Source: Ignavibacteria bacterium (GTDB lineage Bacteria; Bacteroidota; Ignavibacteria; UBA10030; SZUA-254). Taken from it: a stretch of 64,000 nt of DNA. The stretch spans positions 1-64,000 of the forward strand of contig JACOSY010000023.1 in NCBI GenBank assembly GCA_016178595.1. The letters run 5' to 3'. The notes under the pieces were generated by a model. That model was not told the origin of the DNA and ran no database searches. It saw only the letters and a list, made by a program, of their open reading frames with translations. This document shows, one piece after another, positions 44,875 to 53,484 of this stretch. A program made the translations under genes and the position numbers. Position 1 is the first letter of the stretch; each line of letters opens with the position of its first letter.

Positions 44875-45699
44875 ATGCGCTTCCTGGTCAATCTCCTGGA
44901 AATACTCCTCCCTTTCTTCTACTTCTGCACCATTTGGGCATACGCAAAGGCATTTTTCAGTAATCTCAAAGTTGCAGAACGCTGGAGCGGCAGGTTTCTC
45001 CTCTCTACTCTGCTCGTACACACAATGTATATCGTTCTCCGGTCTGTCGAATTCCAACATCCTCCCATCACTTCCATATTCGAGATCCTCTCGTTGATCG
45101 CATTTACCGTTCTCGTCGTGTATACATACATCGAACTGAGAACGAAGAACCTCTCGACGGGCTATTTCATCCTGATGCTTCCATTTTTCTTCCAGTTAGT
45201 TTCTTCGCTCTTCATCAAGGAAGTACCAGAAATTCCACCGATGCTGCGCAGCAACCTCCTCGGCTTCCATGTACTGAGTGCGCTCCTTGGTTATGGCGCC
45301 CTCACTATTTCTGCTGTGTACGGATTTCTCTATATGATGTTATACCATGATATCAAGTCGAAGGAGTTCAGCGTTATCTACAAGCGGCTGCCGAACCTTG
45401 AAGTACTTGAGCGCATGAGTTTTACCGCGACTGTTTTCGGTTTCGTCTTACTGACAATCGCGATTGTGGTGGGGACTATCTGGCTTCCACGCGTTTTGGA
45501 CACACGCTCCTTTGCCGACCCCAAGCTCCTCGGCACATTTATCATCTGGCTAATTTATGCAGGAGGACTTGTTGGAAAAAAACTTGCGGGCTTGCACGGC
45601 CGACGCATGGTCGTGCTTTCGATGTTCGGTTTTGCGCTGGCAATGTTCTCATTGACGATTGTGAACATGTTCTTCAGCGGATTCCATAAATTCTATTGA
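44875..45699 (+). CDS. Cytochrome c biogenesis protein, CcsA/HemX-like
   Basis: An integral membrane protein of about 274 residues with roughly eight transmembrane helices, matching the CcsA/CcmC/HemX family. Heme-ligand histidines expected of this group are visible in LLSTLLVHTMYIVLRS, LGFHVLSALLGYGALT and near the C-terminus. Position directly before hemA is the classic HemX context, where the protein is proposed to influence GluTR amount or heme export and assembly. The track start at 44821 is a TTG; the ATG at 44875 (MRFLVNLLEILL) gives a standard N-terminus. First gene of the heme cluster. Confidence 0.85.
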   Translation: MRFLVNLLEILLPFFYFCTIWAYAKAFFSNLKVAERWSGRFLLSTLLVHTMYIVLRSVEFQHPPITSIFEILSLIAFTVLVVYTYIELRTKNLSTGYFILMLPFFFQLVSSLFIKEVPEIPPMLRSNLLGFHVLSALLGYGALTISAVYGFLYMMLYHDIKSKEFSVIYKRLPNLEVLERMSFTATVFGFVLLTIAIVVGTIWLPRVLDTRSFADPKLLGTFIIWLIYAGGLVGKKLAGLHGRRMVVLSMFGFALAMFSLTIVNMFFSGFHKFY

Positions 45700-45756
45700 C
45701 GCATTTCACGTGAAGCCTGCATCGCACATAGTCCGTCTTGATTGCCGACAGTTACA

Positions 45757-47031
45757 ATGAATATCTTCTGTCTCGGCATCAATCATCGTACGGCTCCCAT
45801 CGAAATCCGAGAACGGATGTGGTTCTCAGACGATGAAATTCGCGCAATCATGCCTCTCTTGCATGAGAAGCAACTCATGGAGGCCGTGCTTGTTTCCACG
45901 TGCAATCGTACGGAGCTCTATTACGTCCCGGGCGAGCAGATCACGAACGGAGAGTCTCTCTGGCAAATGCTCGTACGCTTCAAGCATGCCGAAGAAACTG
46001 TTCAAGAAAAATATTTTTATTCGCACTCCGCCTCTGAGGCGGTTGAGCAGGCCTTACGTGTGGCATCCGGCATCGATTCAATGGTCGTGGGTGATGTCCA
46101 GATTCTTAATCAGATGAAAGAGGCATTCGGCATCGCACAGGAGTCGCGGTGCACCGGCATCATGTTGAATCGATTATTCCATACCGCATTCCATGTCGGT
46201 AAGCGGGCACGGACGGAAACCGAAATCGGTGAAGGCGCTGTATCGATCAGCTATGCCGCGGCGGAGCTTGCAACAAAGATTTTTGAAGACCTCTCGAAGC
46301 GGACTGCGCTCCTCGTCGGTGCGGGGGAAACAGGGAAACTCACTGCCAAACACCTCATGAGCCGGAATCTTGGCACACTCCTTTTGGCGAATCGCACTCG
46401 GCAACGCGCGGATGATCTTGTCGTGCAGCTTGGCGGACGCGCCGTCGACTACGAAAAAATCGTATCGGAACTGGCGAATGTCGACATCGCCATCAGCGCG
46501 GTTGAAGCGCCAACGTATATTCTTTCTGTACAAGAAATTCAGCAAATAATGAAGGCCCGATCCAACAGACCGCTCTTCATCATCGACATCGGCGTACCGA
46601 GGAACATCGATCCCCGCGCAAATTCGATCGACAACGTCTTCCTCCACGACATCGATGCCCTCAATCATGTCATCGATCAAAGTCTGGCGCACCGACGCGC
46701 GGAAATTCCTAAGATTCACACAATCATCCAGGAGGAACTCGGAGTGTTCATGCAGTGGCATGACTCACTGCAAGTGACACCTACCATCCAGCAATTACGA
46801 GAACAGTTCGAGGCAATCCGCACGACAGAGCTTGAAAAATTTATCCACCACTTCCCGAGTGACAAAAAGGAAGCGCTTGAGATGCTCACGAAACGCATCG
46901 TCAACAAAATCCTTCACGCACCAATGGTCAATTTGAAGAACGGTACGAACGGCTCCCTCGACAGCGAGACTCGAAACAAGATCGACCTCATCCGGCGTCT
47001 TTTCGGACTCACTACCAAACATCATTCATAA
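45757..47031 (+). CDS. hemA: Glutamyl-tRNA reductase
   Basis: First enzyme of the C5 pathway to tetrapyrroles: reduces glutamyl-tRNA to glutamate-1-semialdehyde with NADPH. About 424 residues from the ATG at 45757 (MNIFCLGINHRTAPIEIRERM). Catalytic Cys is in VLVSTCNRTELYYV; the NADPH domain shows LLVGAGETGKLTAKHLMSRN; the C-terminal dimerisation helix is complete. Only eight bases separate it from hemC. hemL and hemB, needed for the next steps, are not in the window. Confidence 0.97.
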   Translation: MNIFCLGINHRTAPIEIRERMWFSDDEIRAIMPLLHEKQLMEAVLVSTCNRTELYYVPGEQITNGESLWQMLVRFKHAEETVQEKYFYSHSASEAVEQALRVASGIDSMVVGDVQILNQMKEAFGIAQESRCTGIMLNRLFHTAFHVGKRARTETEIGEGAVSISYAAAELATKIFEDLSKRTALLVGAGETGKLTAKHLMSRNLGTLLLANRTRQRADDLVVQLGGRAVDYEKIVSELANVDIAISAVEAPTYILSVQEIQQIMKARSNRPLFIIDIGVPRNIDPRANSIDNVFLHDIDALNHVIDQSLAHRRAEIPKIHTIIQEELGVFMQWHDSLQVTPTIQQLREQFEAIRTTELEKFIHHFPSDKKEALEMLTKRIVNKILHAPMVNLKNGTNGSLDSETRNKIDLIRRLFGLTTKHHS

Positions 47032-47038
47032 TTCTGCC

Positions 47039-47995
47039 GTGAAGAACATCATGATCGGAAGCCGCGGCAGCCGGCTCGCACTGTGGCAGGCTGAATGGGT
47101 TCGCTCCGAACTGCAAAAGCATCATCAACACCTTCCCATCGACATTGAAATCATCAAGACAACGGGCGATACAGTTCTCGACTCTCCACTCTCCCTCATC
47201 GGTGACAAAGGACTTTTCACAAAAGAAATTGAAGCTGCACTTGTAAAGAAGCGCATCGATCTCGCCGTTCACAGCCTCAAAGATTTGCCCACGACCTTAC
47301 CGGACGGCCTCATGATCGGGGCAATCACTAAACGCGAAGACGTGCACGATGTTTTCATCGCGCATCCGAAGAAGTTGTATCGACAGCTCAATGATGTGCC
47401 AAAAGGTGGAATAATCGCCACGGGAAGTTTGCGGCGAACGAGCCAGCTCAAGAACTGGCGGCCCGACATTGAGATAGTCGATCTTCGCGGCAATCTGAAC
47501 ACACGCTTTGCCAAGCTCGATGCTTCCGATTGGGATGGAATGATTCTCGCGCGCGCCGGTGTGATTCGACTCGGATGGGAAAACCGCATCACCGAAATTG
47601 TACCGTTCAAAAGAATCCTTCCTGCAGTCGGGCAGGGTGCATTGGGGATTGAAATCCGCGAAGAGGATGAGGAGATCGAACGACTGCTCGCTCCCATCGT
47701 TAGCCGCGCAACGACGCTTGCAACACTCGGTGAACGCGCGTTCCTCCGGTTCCTTGAAGGCGGCTGCCAGGTTCCAATCGGATCGTACGGACGGATCGAA
47801 GAAAATGAATTTGTGTTAGACGGAATGATCGGGAGTCTCGACGGCAAAAAGATTCTACGCGGAAAGACTCACGGCAGACCGGAAGAATCGGAAAAACTCG
47901 GCCGCATGCTCGCGAAGACATTGTATGAGAGCGGAGGGAAAAAAATCCTTGAATCCATTCGTTCACCGAAGACGTCGGAGTGTCCGCTCGTATAG
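47039..47995 (+). CDS. hemC: Porphobilinogen deaminase (hydroxymethylbilane synthase)
   Basis: Polymerises four porphobilinogens to hydroxymethylbilane. The 318-residue protein starts at a GTG (47039) and shows MIGSRGSRLALWQ, IKTTGDTVLDSPLSLIGDKGLFTKEIE, DLAVHSLKDLPT, and the dipyrromethane cofactor Cys in LEGGCQVPIGSY. An ATG four codons downstream is an alternative start. Located between hemA and hemD in the expected order. Confidence 0.97.
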   Translation: MKNIMIGSRGSRLALWQAEWVRSELQKHHQHLPIDIEIIKTTGDTVLDSPLSLIGDKGLFTKEIEAALVKKRIDLAVHSLKDLPTTLPDGLMIGAITKREDVHDVFIAHPKKLYRQLNDVPKGGIIATGSLRRTSQLKNWRPDIEIVDLRGNLNTRFAKLDASDWDGMILARAGVIRLGWENRITEIVPFKRILPAVGQGALGIEIREEDEEIERLLAPIVSRATTLATLGERAFLRFLEGGCQVPIGSYGRIEENEFVLDGMIGSLDGKKILRGKTHGRPEESEKLGRMLAKTLYESGGKKILESIRSPKTSECPLV

Positions 47996-48005
47996 TCATC
48001 GGTGC

Positions 48006-48042
48006 TTGGTGCTTTTTGATTTTTTATTTTTGAATTTTGGAT
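48006..48042. repeat. AT-rich tract between hemC and hemD
   Basis: tgctttttgattttttattt ttgaattttgg, of the style seen in uvrA and around nuoJ. A related stretch (gaaaattcaaaatcaaaaat) encodes the last residues of HemD. Confidence 0.45.
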
Positions 48043-48046
48043 TACT

Positions 48047-48853
48047 GTGAGCCTTCAGGGAAAAACCGTTCTCATCACGCGAGCTGCAGATCAGGCAGAT
48101 TCCTTCGCGCACCTCGTTGAAGAGCGAGGCGGAATCCCTATTGTCTTTCCGACAATCGAAATCGTCCCGGCCGAATCCTGGGAGAACGCTGATCGTGCAA
48201 TCGATGGTCTTTACATGTACGATGGTCTGATCTTCACGAGCATTAATGGTGTGAGGCATTTTTTCCTGCGATTGAGCGGGCGCGAAGTGCCGCTGGACGG
48301 GTTGAAACAGAAAAAAATGTTTGTCGTTGGAGAGAAAACAAGAGAAGCCGTCGAAAATCATGGGCTTACTGTAACAACCATGCCGGAAAAATTCACGGCG
48401 GCAGACCTTGCAAAAACAATCGAGCATGAAGACCTGCACGACCGGGCGTTCCTCTTTCCATGCGGAAGCCTTACTCCCGATACGCTTGCCGATAATTTGA
48501 AGCTGCTCGGTGCAAGCGTCGATCCGATCATCGTGTACCAGACGAAGAAGCCTTCACGCGAAGATATTTTTCGCATCCGCACAATGCTCTTCAACGATGA
48601 GATCAATGCCGTAACGTTTACAAGTCCATCAACGTTCAAGAATTTTGCTGCGCTTTTCTCCAAGATTGATTTACGCAAGCTCCAAGACCACACACGGATT
48701 GCCGTCATCGGTCCCGTAACAGCGCACGCCGTGAACGAAAGCGGACTGGAGGTCGACATCACGGCTGAAAAATCCACCATCGAATCGCTCGTCGACGCAA
48801 TCGCGGGCGCTTTCAAATCTGAAATCGAAAATTCAAAATCAAAAATCACTTGA
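48047..48853 (+). CDS. hemD: Uroporphyrinogen-III synthase
   Basis: Cyclises hydroxymethylbilane with inversion of ring D. The 268-residue protein (GTG start) is as divergent as usual for the family but shows LITRAADQADSFAHLVEERGGIPIVFPTIEI, DGLIFTSINGVRHF, and in the second domain NAVTFTSPSTFKNFAA plus IAVIGPVTAHAV. The last eight residues (ENSKSKIT) come from an AT-rich tract, implying the original 3' end was altered. The stop overlaps the hemE start (TGATG). Confidence 0.93.
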   Translation: MSLQGKTVLITRAADQADSFAHLVEERGGIPIVFPTIEIVPAESWENADRAIDGLYMYDGLIFTSINGVRHFFLRLSGREVPLDGLKQKKMFVVGEKTREAVENHGLTVTTMPEKFTAADLAKTIEHEDLHDRAFLFPCGSLTPDTLADNLKLLGASVDPIIVYQTKKPSREDIFRIRTMLFNDEINAVTFTSPSTFKNFAALFSKIDLRKLQDHTRIAVIGPVTAHAVNESGLEVDITAEKSTIESLVDAIAGAFKSEIENSKSKIT

Positions 48854-49893
48854 TGATCAACGACCTGTTCCTGAAAGCCTGCCTCCGTCAACCCACTCCT
48901 CGCACTCCCGTATGGATGATGCGACAAGCCGGTCGTTATCTTGCCGAGTACCGTGCAATCCGTGCAAAGACAGATTTTCTCATGCTTTGCAAAACACCGG
49001 AACTTGCTGCAGAAGTTACGATTCAACCTGTCGATATCGTCGCTGTGGATGCGGCGATCATCTTCTCCGATATTCTTGTCGTTCCGGAGGCGATGGGCAT
49101 GGAGCTTATTGTGGAAGAAGGAAAAGGCGGGCCGCGTTTTTCTTCGCCTGTTCGAACATCATCTGAAATTGCAAAGCTTTCGGTCCCCGACCCGAACGAC
49201 AAACTCAAGTACGTGATGGATGCATTGAGTCTCGTCCGGAAGCAGCTCAATGGACGAGTGCCGCTGATTGGTTTTTCCGGCTCGCCATGGACGCTCGCAG
49301 CGTATATGGTTGAAGGACGCGGTTCGAAGAATTTTCGCTACATCAAAGAAATGATCTACAACGATTCCCATCTCGCACATAAACTTCTGGAGAAGCTCGC
49401 GCAATCAGTTGCCGCTTACTTGAGCGCGCAGATTGAAGCCGGTGCGCAAGCGGTACAAATCTTCGATACCTGGGGAGGGATTCTCACGCCGGATGCTTTT
49501 CAAGAATTTTCCCTCCAATACATCCGGCAAGTCGTTTCTGAATTGAAGACGAATGGCGCGCCGGTGATTATCTTCTGCAAAGACTGCAGCCACTCATTGG
49601 AGAAGATTGCGGCAACAGGTTGCCAGGTGGTGGGGCTCGATTGGACGGTCGACATCGGCGATGCTCGCACGCTGGTTGGAGATACTGTTGCACTGCAGGG
49701 AAACATGGATCCCACAATTCTGTACGCCAAGCCGGAACAAATCCGGGAGGAAGTGCGTGCAATACTCAGCAAGTACGGCAAAGGGCCGGGCCACATCTTC
49801 AATCTCGGACACGGAATTCTTCCCGATATTCCGGTTGAGCATGCGAAGGAGTTCGTACAAGCCGTGAAAGAGGAGAGCGTGGCGTTTCATTGA
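48853..49893 (+). CDS. hemE: Uroporphyrinogen decarboxylase
   Basis: Converts uroporphyrinogen III to coproporphyrinogen III. 346 residues from the ATG at 48853 (the track begins at a TTG one codon earlier). Catalytic and binding segments PVWMMRQAGRYLAEYRAIR, FSDILVVPEAMGM, FSGSPWTLAAYMVEG and FDTWGGILTPDAF are all present; the C-terminal LGHGILPDIPVEHAKEFVQAVK is typical. Overlaps hemD and abuts the next, unknown gene. Confidence 0.98.
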   Translation: MINDLFLKACLRQPTPRTPVWMMRQAGRYLAEYRAIRAKTDFLMLCKTPELAAEVTIQPVDIVAVDAAIIFSDILVVPEAMGMELIVEEGKGGPRFSSPVRTSSEIAKLSVPDPNDKLKYVMDALSLVRKQLNGRVPLIGFSGSPWTLAAYMVEGRGSKNFRYIKEMIYNDSHLAHKLLEKLAQSVAAYLSAQIEAGAQAVQIFDTWGGILTPDAFQEFSLQYIRQVVSELKTNGAPVIIFCKDCSHSLEKIAATGCQVVGLDWTVDIGDARTLVGDTVALQGNMDPTILYAKPEQIREEVRAILSKYGKGPGHIFNLGHGILPDIPVEHAKEFVQAVKEESVAFH

Positions 49894-49916
49894 TCTCTCT
49901 CAATCGACAAGACAGA

Positions 49917-50810
49917 ATGCACTTTCGCTGGCGGAATCTCGCTCTTGTATTTTTTATCCTTCAGCATGGACCCACAATAGAATCGATTGCTCAGTCTTCA
50001 ATACCGAAAGGCTACCCGCCCACGGCGCTATCTACACCCGTAGAACGCGAGAGGAAACTTCTCCTGTGGAAGCATTTCGTTGAACGATACAAGATCGACC
50101 AGCAAGAACCTGTATTCGATAGCTTGCTTTTAGTGCCGATGGATGGAGCAATCCATGACATCAATATCCGACAGAAAAAATACAGGAGCTTTGGTGCCCA
50201 GCAAGGAAGACGTGAGAAGCTGGATCGAGAGAAAAGAAATTTCCGCGACCTCCTCAGCTTCATCGACGAATGGAAGGATATGTTCAATGTTTCCTCGTCC
50301 GAATTGAAACTTCAGTCCACCTCGAAGAGCACACGACCAACGACCGATTACATTTTCATCCTCAAGAAGGAATTCCCGTATGGGCACGATGTTGTGGGAA
50401 CGGGATTTGGGACAAGCTCACCAAATGAGATTTGGGCTTCTGTGGGAGAAAACGGAATTCTGCGAAGGATATCCTCAACCTGTGCACCAACCCTGCAATT
50501 TTCACCCTTCGATCCGATTGTCTCTCGCGATAGCGCAGAACGACGACTTGAAGGCAAAGAATACATCCGACCGAAAGGATTGACTCCGGACACTTCGGTG
50601 GAACGCGAACATATCAAGACGGGCAACATTCAGTCGGCAACTCTGATGATCGTGATCGTACCGACTCATGATACTCAGGATAAAGGCCGTCCGTTTGGTC
50701 TAGAATATCGAACCGCTTGGAAATTGAATCTCGATCCCAATTGTCTCTCAGACTTCGTCGATGCGATTACGGGCGAAGACTTGGGATTTTACGATCCGTG
50801 TATTTATTAG
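49917..50810 (+). CDS. Exported protein of unknown function, PepSY-like C-terminus
   Basis: About 297 residues from the ATG at 49917 (MHFRWRNLALVFFILQHGPT), with a hydrophobic signal-like segment followed by a probable cleavage near IAQS. The middle is charged and shows no family motif I recognise. The last part, RTAWKLNLDPN...FVDAITGEDLGFYDP, looks like the end of a PepSY/FTP domain (aWxv...yVDAxTGxil) from metallopeptidase propeptides. It abuts hemE and precedes the ferritin-like gene, so co-transcription with the heme genes is likely. Function unknown; an iron/heme-linked periplasmic role would be guesswork. Confidence 0.7.
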   Translation: MHFRWRNLALVFFILQHGPTIESIAQSSIPKGYPPTALSTPVERERKLLLWKHFVERYKIDQQEPVFDSLLLVPMDGAIHDINIRQKKYRSFGAQQGRREKLDREKRNFRDLLSFIDEWKDMFNVSSSELKLQSTSKSTRPTTDYIFILKKEFPYGHDVVGTGFGTSSPNEIWASVGENGILRRISSTCAPTLQFSPFDPIVSRDSAERRLEGKEYIRPKGLTPDTSVEREHIKTGNIQSATLMIVIVPTHDTQDKGRPFGLEYRTAWKLNLDPNCLSDFVDAITGEDLGFYDPCIY

Positions 50811-50908
50811 ACATCTGTGAAATTCTAAAATTGCTTAAGACATCATCATTCCGTACTTTCTATCTACTCACTAACCATTCTACAGTATTCTTAAAAAGGA
50901 ACACCCTA

Positions 50909-51331
50909 ATGGCAAATAAGAAAACACTCATCGACGGATTGAACGAAGACCTCGCCAACGAGCTTGGCGCATCAATCCTCTATCTCTATCAAACCTCCGT
51001 TGCAACCGGATGGGACGGCGAAGAACTCCGCGAGTTTCTCTCGGCGGAAGTGACCGGCGAAATGCAGCACGCCATTTTTCTCGCCGAAAAGATTGCGTCG
51101 CTCGGCGGCAAGCCGACCACCATGCCAAAGCAGCACAAGTGCCCCAAGGACGTCAAAGGCATGATGAAGTACGATCTCAAGCTCGAGCTCGAAGCGATCG
51201 AAAGCTACAAACAGCGCGCCATGCAAGCCGAAGAGGCAGGCGAAATCGGACTGAAGATCAAGCTTGAAGAACTGATCGTCGATGAGACCGCACACGCAGA
51301 GCAGATTCAGCGCATCTTGAGAGGAATGTAA
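50909..51331 (+). CDS. Ferritin-like di-iron protein
   Basis: A 140-residue four-helix ferritin-like protein. The ATG at 50909 has AAAAAGGA eight bases upstream; the track extends the frame to 50717 within the preceding gene, which is rejected. Possible iron ligands are in ANELGASILYLYQ, VTGEMQHAIFLAEKI, ELEAIESYKQRA and IVDETAHAEQI, the E...ExxH/E...ExxH pattern of bacterioferritin-like and Dps-like proteins. It is shorter than bacterioferritin (about 158) and lacks the heme-binding Met in an obvious place. Location within the heme gene cluster suggests a role in holding iron for ferrochelatase or in protection from iron stress. A strong terminator follows. Confidence 0.88.
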   Translation: MANKKTLIDGLNEDLANELGASILYLYQTSVATGWDGEELREFLSAEVTGEMQHAIFLAEKIASLGGKPTTMPKQHKCPKDVKGMMKYDLKLELEAIESYKQRAMQAEEAGEIGLKIKLEELIVDETAHAEQIQRILRGM

Positions 51332-51341
51332 TGCAATGACA

Positions 51342-51376
51342 ATCCGTCGGGACTAAACCCTCCCGGCGGATTTTTC
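51342..51376 (+). terminator. Intrinsic terminator after the ferritin-like gene
   Basis: atccgtcggga-ctaaacc-ctcccggcggat followed by TTTTT; eleven-pair stem with one G-U. It would separate the upstream heme genes from hemF, at least partly. Confidence 0.8.
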
Positions 51377-51403
51377 CTACCACCACCCAACAACGTACCA
51401 TTA

Positions 51404-52309
51404 ATGCCGGTTATTCAATCTCATACAGCCATGAAGACGCGCGTGATCAAATACTTCGCCGGGTTGCAGGATCGCATCTGCTCGAAGCTCGAAGAGATCG
51501 ATCGATCGTCGCGATTCCTCAAGGAGGATTGGTCGCTTGATGGCGGGGCGGGCGGTGGAGCAACGCGTGTCATAGAACATGGAGGGATCTTTGAAAAAGC
51601 CGGCGTCAATTTCTCGGCGGTCACGACACAACTTTCAGAAATGCTGGCAGTGCGTCTCAAGGTTCAACCGCAATCGGCGTTCGCGACCGGCATCTCGCTC
51701 GTTCTTCATCCCGAAAGCCCGATGATCCCGACCGTACACATGAACCTCCGCTACTTCGAGCTTGCGAACGGCGACGCATGGTTCGGCGGCGGCGCAGACT
51801 TGACTCCGTACTATTTGTTCAACGAAGATGCACACCACTTCCACAACGTTTTGAGAGAGATGTGTAATCTGCATAATCCGTTGTGGTACCCCCAGTTCAA
51901 GAAATGGTGCGACGAATACTTTTTCCTCAAGCATCGCAATGAAGCGCGCGGTGTGGGCGGAATCTTCTTCGATTACGAGCGAGAGAATCCCGAACAATTC
52001 TTTGCGTTCGTGCAGGATGCCGGCAACGCTTTCCTTGAGGCGTACGCTCCCATCGTGGAAAAGAGAAGGAACGAGCCGTGGGGTGAGCGCGAGAAGGGGT
52101 GGCAGAAGATTCGGCGCGGGCGATATGTGGAATTCAATCTCGTTTACGATCGGGGCACGTTGTTCGGATTGGAGACTGGCGGCCGGACAGAGTCAATACT
52201 GATCTCGCTACCGCCCGAAGCGCGATGGACATACAACTATGAGCCGGAGGCCGGAAGCCGCGAGGCCGCACTGCTCGAAGTCCTCCAGAAACCGAGAGAG
52301 TGGGCATGA
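51404..52309 (+). CDS. hemF: Oxygen-dependent coproporphyrinogen-III oxidase
   Basis: Aerobic decarboxylation of coproporphyrinogen III to protoporphyrinogen IX. The 301-residue protein contains GGGATRVIEHGGIFEKAGVNFSAV, HMNLRYFELANGDAWFGGGADLTPYYLF (the family signature), GGIFFDYE and RGRYVEFNLVYDRGTLFGLETGGRTESILISLPP. The enzyme uses O2, so the organism probably lives with oxygen at least part of the time. An internal ATG at 51431 (MKTRVIKYF) may be the true start. Overlaps hemH by four bases. Confidence 0.97.
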   Translation: MPVIQSHTAMKTRVIKYFAGLQDRICSKLEEIDRSSRFLKEDWSLDGGAGGGATRVIEHGGIFEKAGVNFSAVTTQLSEMLAVRLKVQPQSAFATGISLVLHPESPMIPTVHMNLRYFELANGDAWFGGGADLTPYYLFNEDAHHFHNVLREMCNLHNPLWYPQFKKWCDEYFFLKHRNEARGVGGIFFDYERENPEQFFAFVQDAGNAFLEAYAPIVEKRRNEPWGEREKGWQKIRRGRYVEFNLVYDRGTLFGLETGGRTESILISLPPEARWTYNYEPEAGSREAALLEVLQKPREWA

Positions 52310-53385
52310 ACGCCAACGAACGCATCGGCATTGTACTCTTCCAGCTCGGCGGACCCGATTCTCTCGAAGCCATAGAGCCGTTCCTTTACAATCTCTTCCG
52401 CGATCCGGACATTATCAACTTCCCGGGCGCGTTCCTCGCACGGCGGCCGTTGGCAAAGTTCATATCCTCCCGACGCTCGAAGAAAGTCGCCGAGCACTAC
52501 AAGGAAATCGGCGGCAAATCTCCGATTGTCGATCTCACGAATGCACAGGCAGCCGCGCTTCAACGCGAACTCGACGAACAGATGAGGGCGAAGGTGTTCG
52601 TCGCGATGCGTTATTGGCATCCGATGACGCAAGCGGTCATTCAAGAAATGAAGAAGGAGCGTTTCACCAAGATCGTCCTCCTCCCGTTGTATCCGCAGTT
52701 CTCGAAAGCGACAACGATTTCCAGCATGAAGGAGTGGACGCGACAGTGCAACATCAACAACTTCAACCACATCCCTTCGCTCCCGATCTGCTGTTATTAC
52801 AACCATCCGTTGTACATCGATGCAATTGTCGACAAGATTAACGCGGCATACAAAAAGTTCTCACATCTCAGTCCGGCGGATGTCGATCTCGTCTTCAGTG
52901 CGCACGGAGTTCCAGTAAGCCTTGTGAAGGAAGGCGATCCGTACAAGGTGCAGATCGAAGAGACGGTGAGACTCGTTGTTGAGAAAGGACAATGGAAGTC
53001 GCCGCACTTCTTATGTTACCAGAGTAAGGTCGGACCGGCGGAATGGCTGAAGCCGTCTATCGACAACACGGTGCACGCATTGGCAGCACAGGGGCGCAAA
53101 CACTTGCTCGTCATTCCCGTCGCGTTCGTTACCGAACATATTGAGACGCTTCACGAAATCAACATCGAAACTCGAGAAGAAGCAAAACACCTTGGCATCG
53201 AGCAGTTCGAAATGATGCCTGCGCTGAACGATCATCCGAAATTCATTCAATGTCTTGCCGATCTTGTTCTACAAAAAGTCACAACAGGAAAAAATTGGCT
53301 GCCAATGTGCCGCACGCTATCTCAAGAAAGAGCTGGGGTGATTCCACCAGCGCTCTGCCCTTACTGGACTCGTCCGGAGAAATAA
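52306..53385 (+). CDS. hemH: Ferrochelatase
   Basis: Inserts Fe2+ into protoporphyrin IX. About 359 residues from the ATG at 52306, which overlaps the hemF stop (ATGA); the track start is a GTG two codons earlier. Motifs GIVLFQLGGPDSLEAIEPFL, LLPLYPQFSKATTISS, VFSAHGVPVSLVKEGDPY (catalytic His) and FVTEHIETLHEINIE are clear. Soluble bacterial type. Followed by a composite hairpin repeat and hemG. Confidence 0.97.
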   Translation: MNANERIGIVLFQLGGPDSLEAIEPFLYNLFRDPDIINFPGAFLARRPLAKFISSRRSKKVAEHYKEIGGKSPIVDLTNAQAAALQRELDEQMRAKVFVAMRYWHPMTQAVIQEMKKERFTKIVLLPLYPQFSKATTISSMKEWTRQCNINNFNHIPSLPICCYYNHPLYIDAIVDKINAAYKKFSHLSPADVDLVFSAHGVPVSLVKEGDPYKVQIEETVRLVVEKGQWKSPHFLCYQSKVGPAEWLKPSIDNTVHALAAQGRKHLLVIPVAFVTEHIETLHEINIETREEAKHLGIEQFEMMPALNDHPKFIQCLADLVLQKVTTGKNWLPMCRTLSQERAGVIPPALCPYWTRPEK

Positions 53386-53391
53386 TCTTTT

Positions 53392-53467
53392 TACCCTCAC
53401 CCCTCGTTCCCCTCTCCCAGTTTGGGAGAGGGGATGTCACGACGAAGTCGTGACAGAGGAGAGGGTC
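53392..53467. repeat. Two-hairpin composite repeat between hemH and hemG
   Basis: Arms accctcacccctc and gaggagagggt enclose cccctctccca-gtt-tgggagagggg and gtcacgac-gaa-gtcgtgac. It is the same element as 23866-23936, and the second hairpin is three pairs longer on both arms here, i.e. pairing is conserved. It begins seven bases past the hemH stop. Confidence 0.8.
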
Positions 53468-53484
53468 GCCATAATACCCGAATT

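Noticed and set aside
50717-50908. Upstream extension of the ferritin-like gene
   Set aside because: It overlaps the preceding gene in another frame, and a good ribosome binding site precedes the ATG at 50909.
29880-53340. Similarity between the response regulator N-terminus (QERAGAIPP) and the ferrochelatase C-terminus (QERAGVIPP)
   Set aside because: Only about ten residues, in different families and with no surrounding similarity; treated as chance or a trivial shared low-level repeat.
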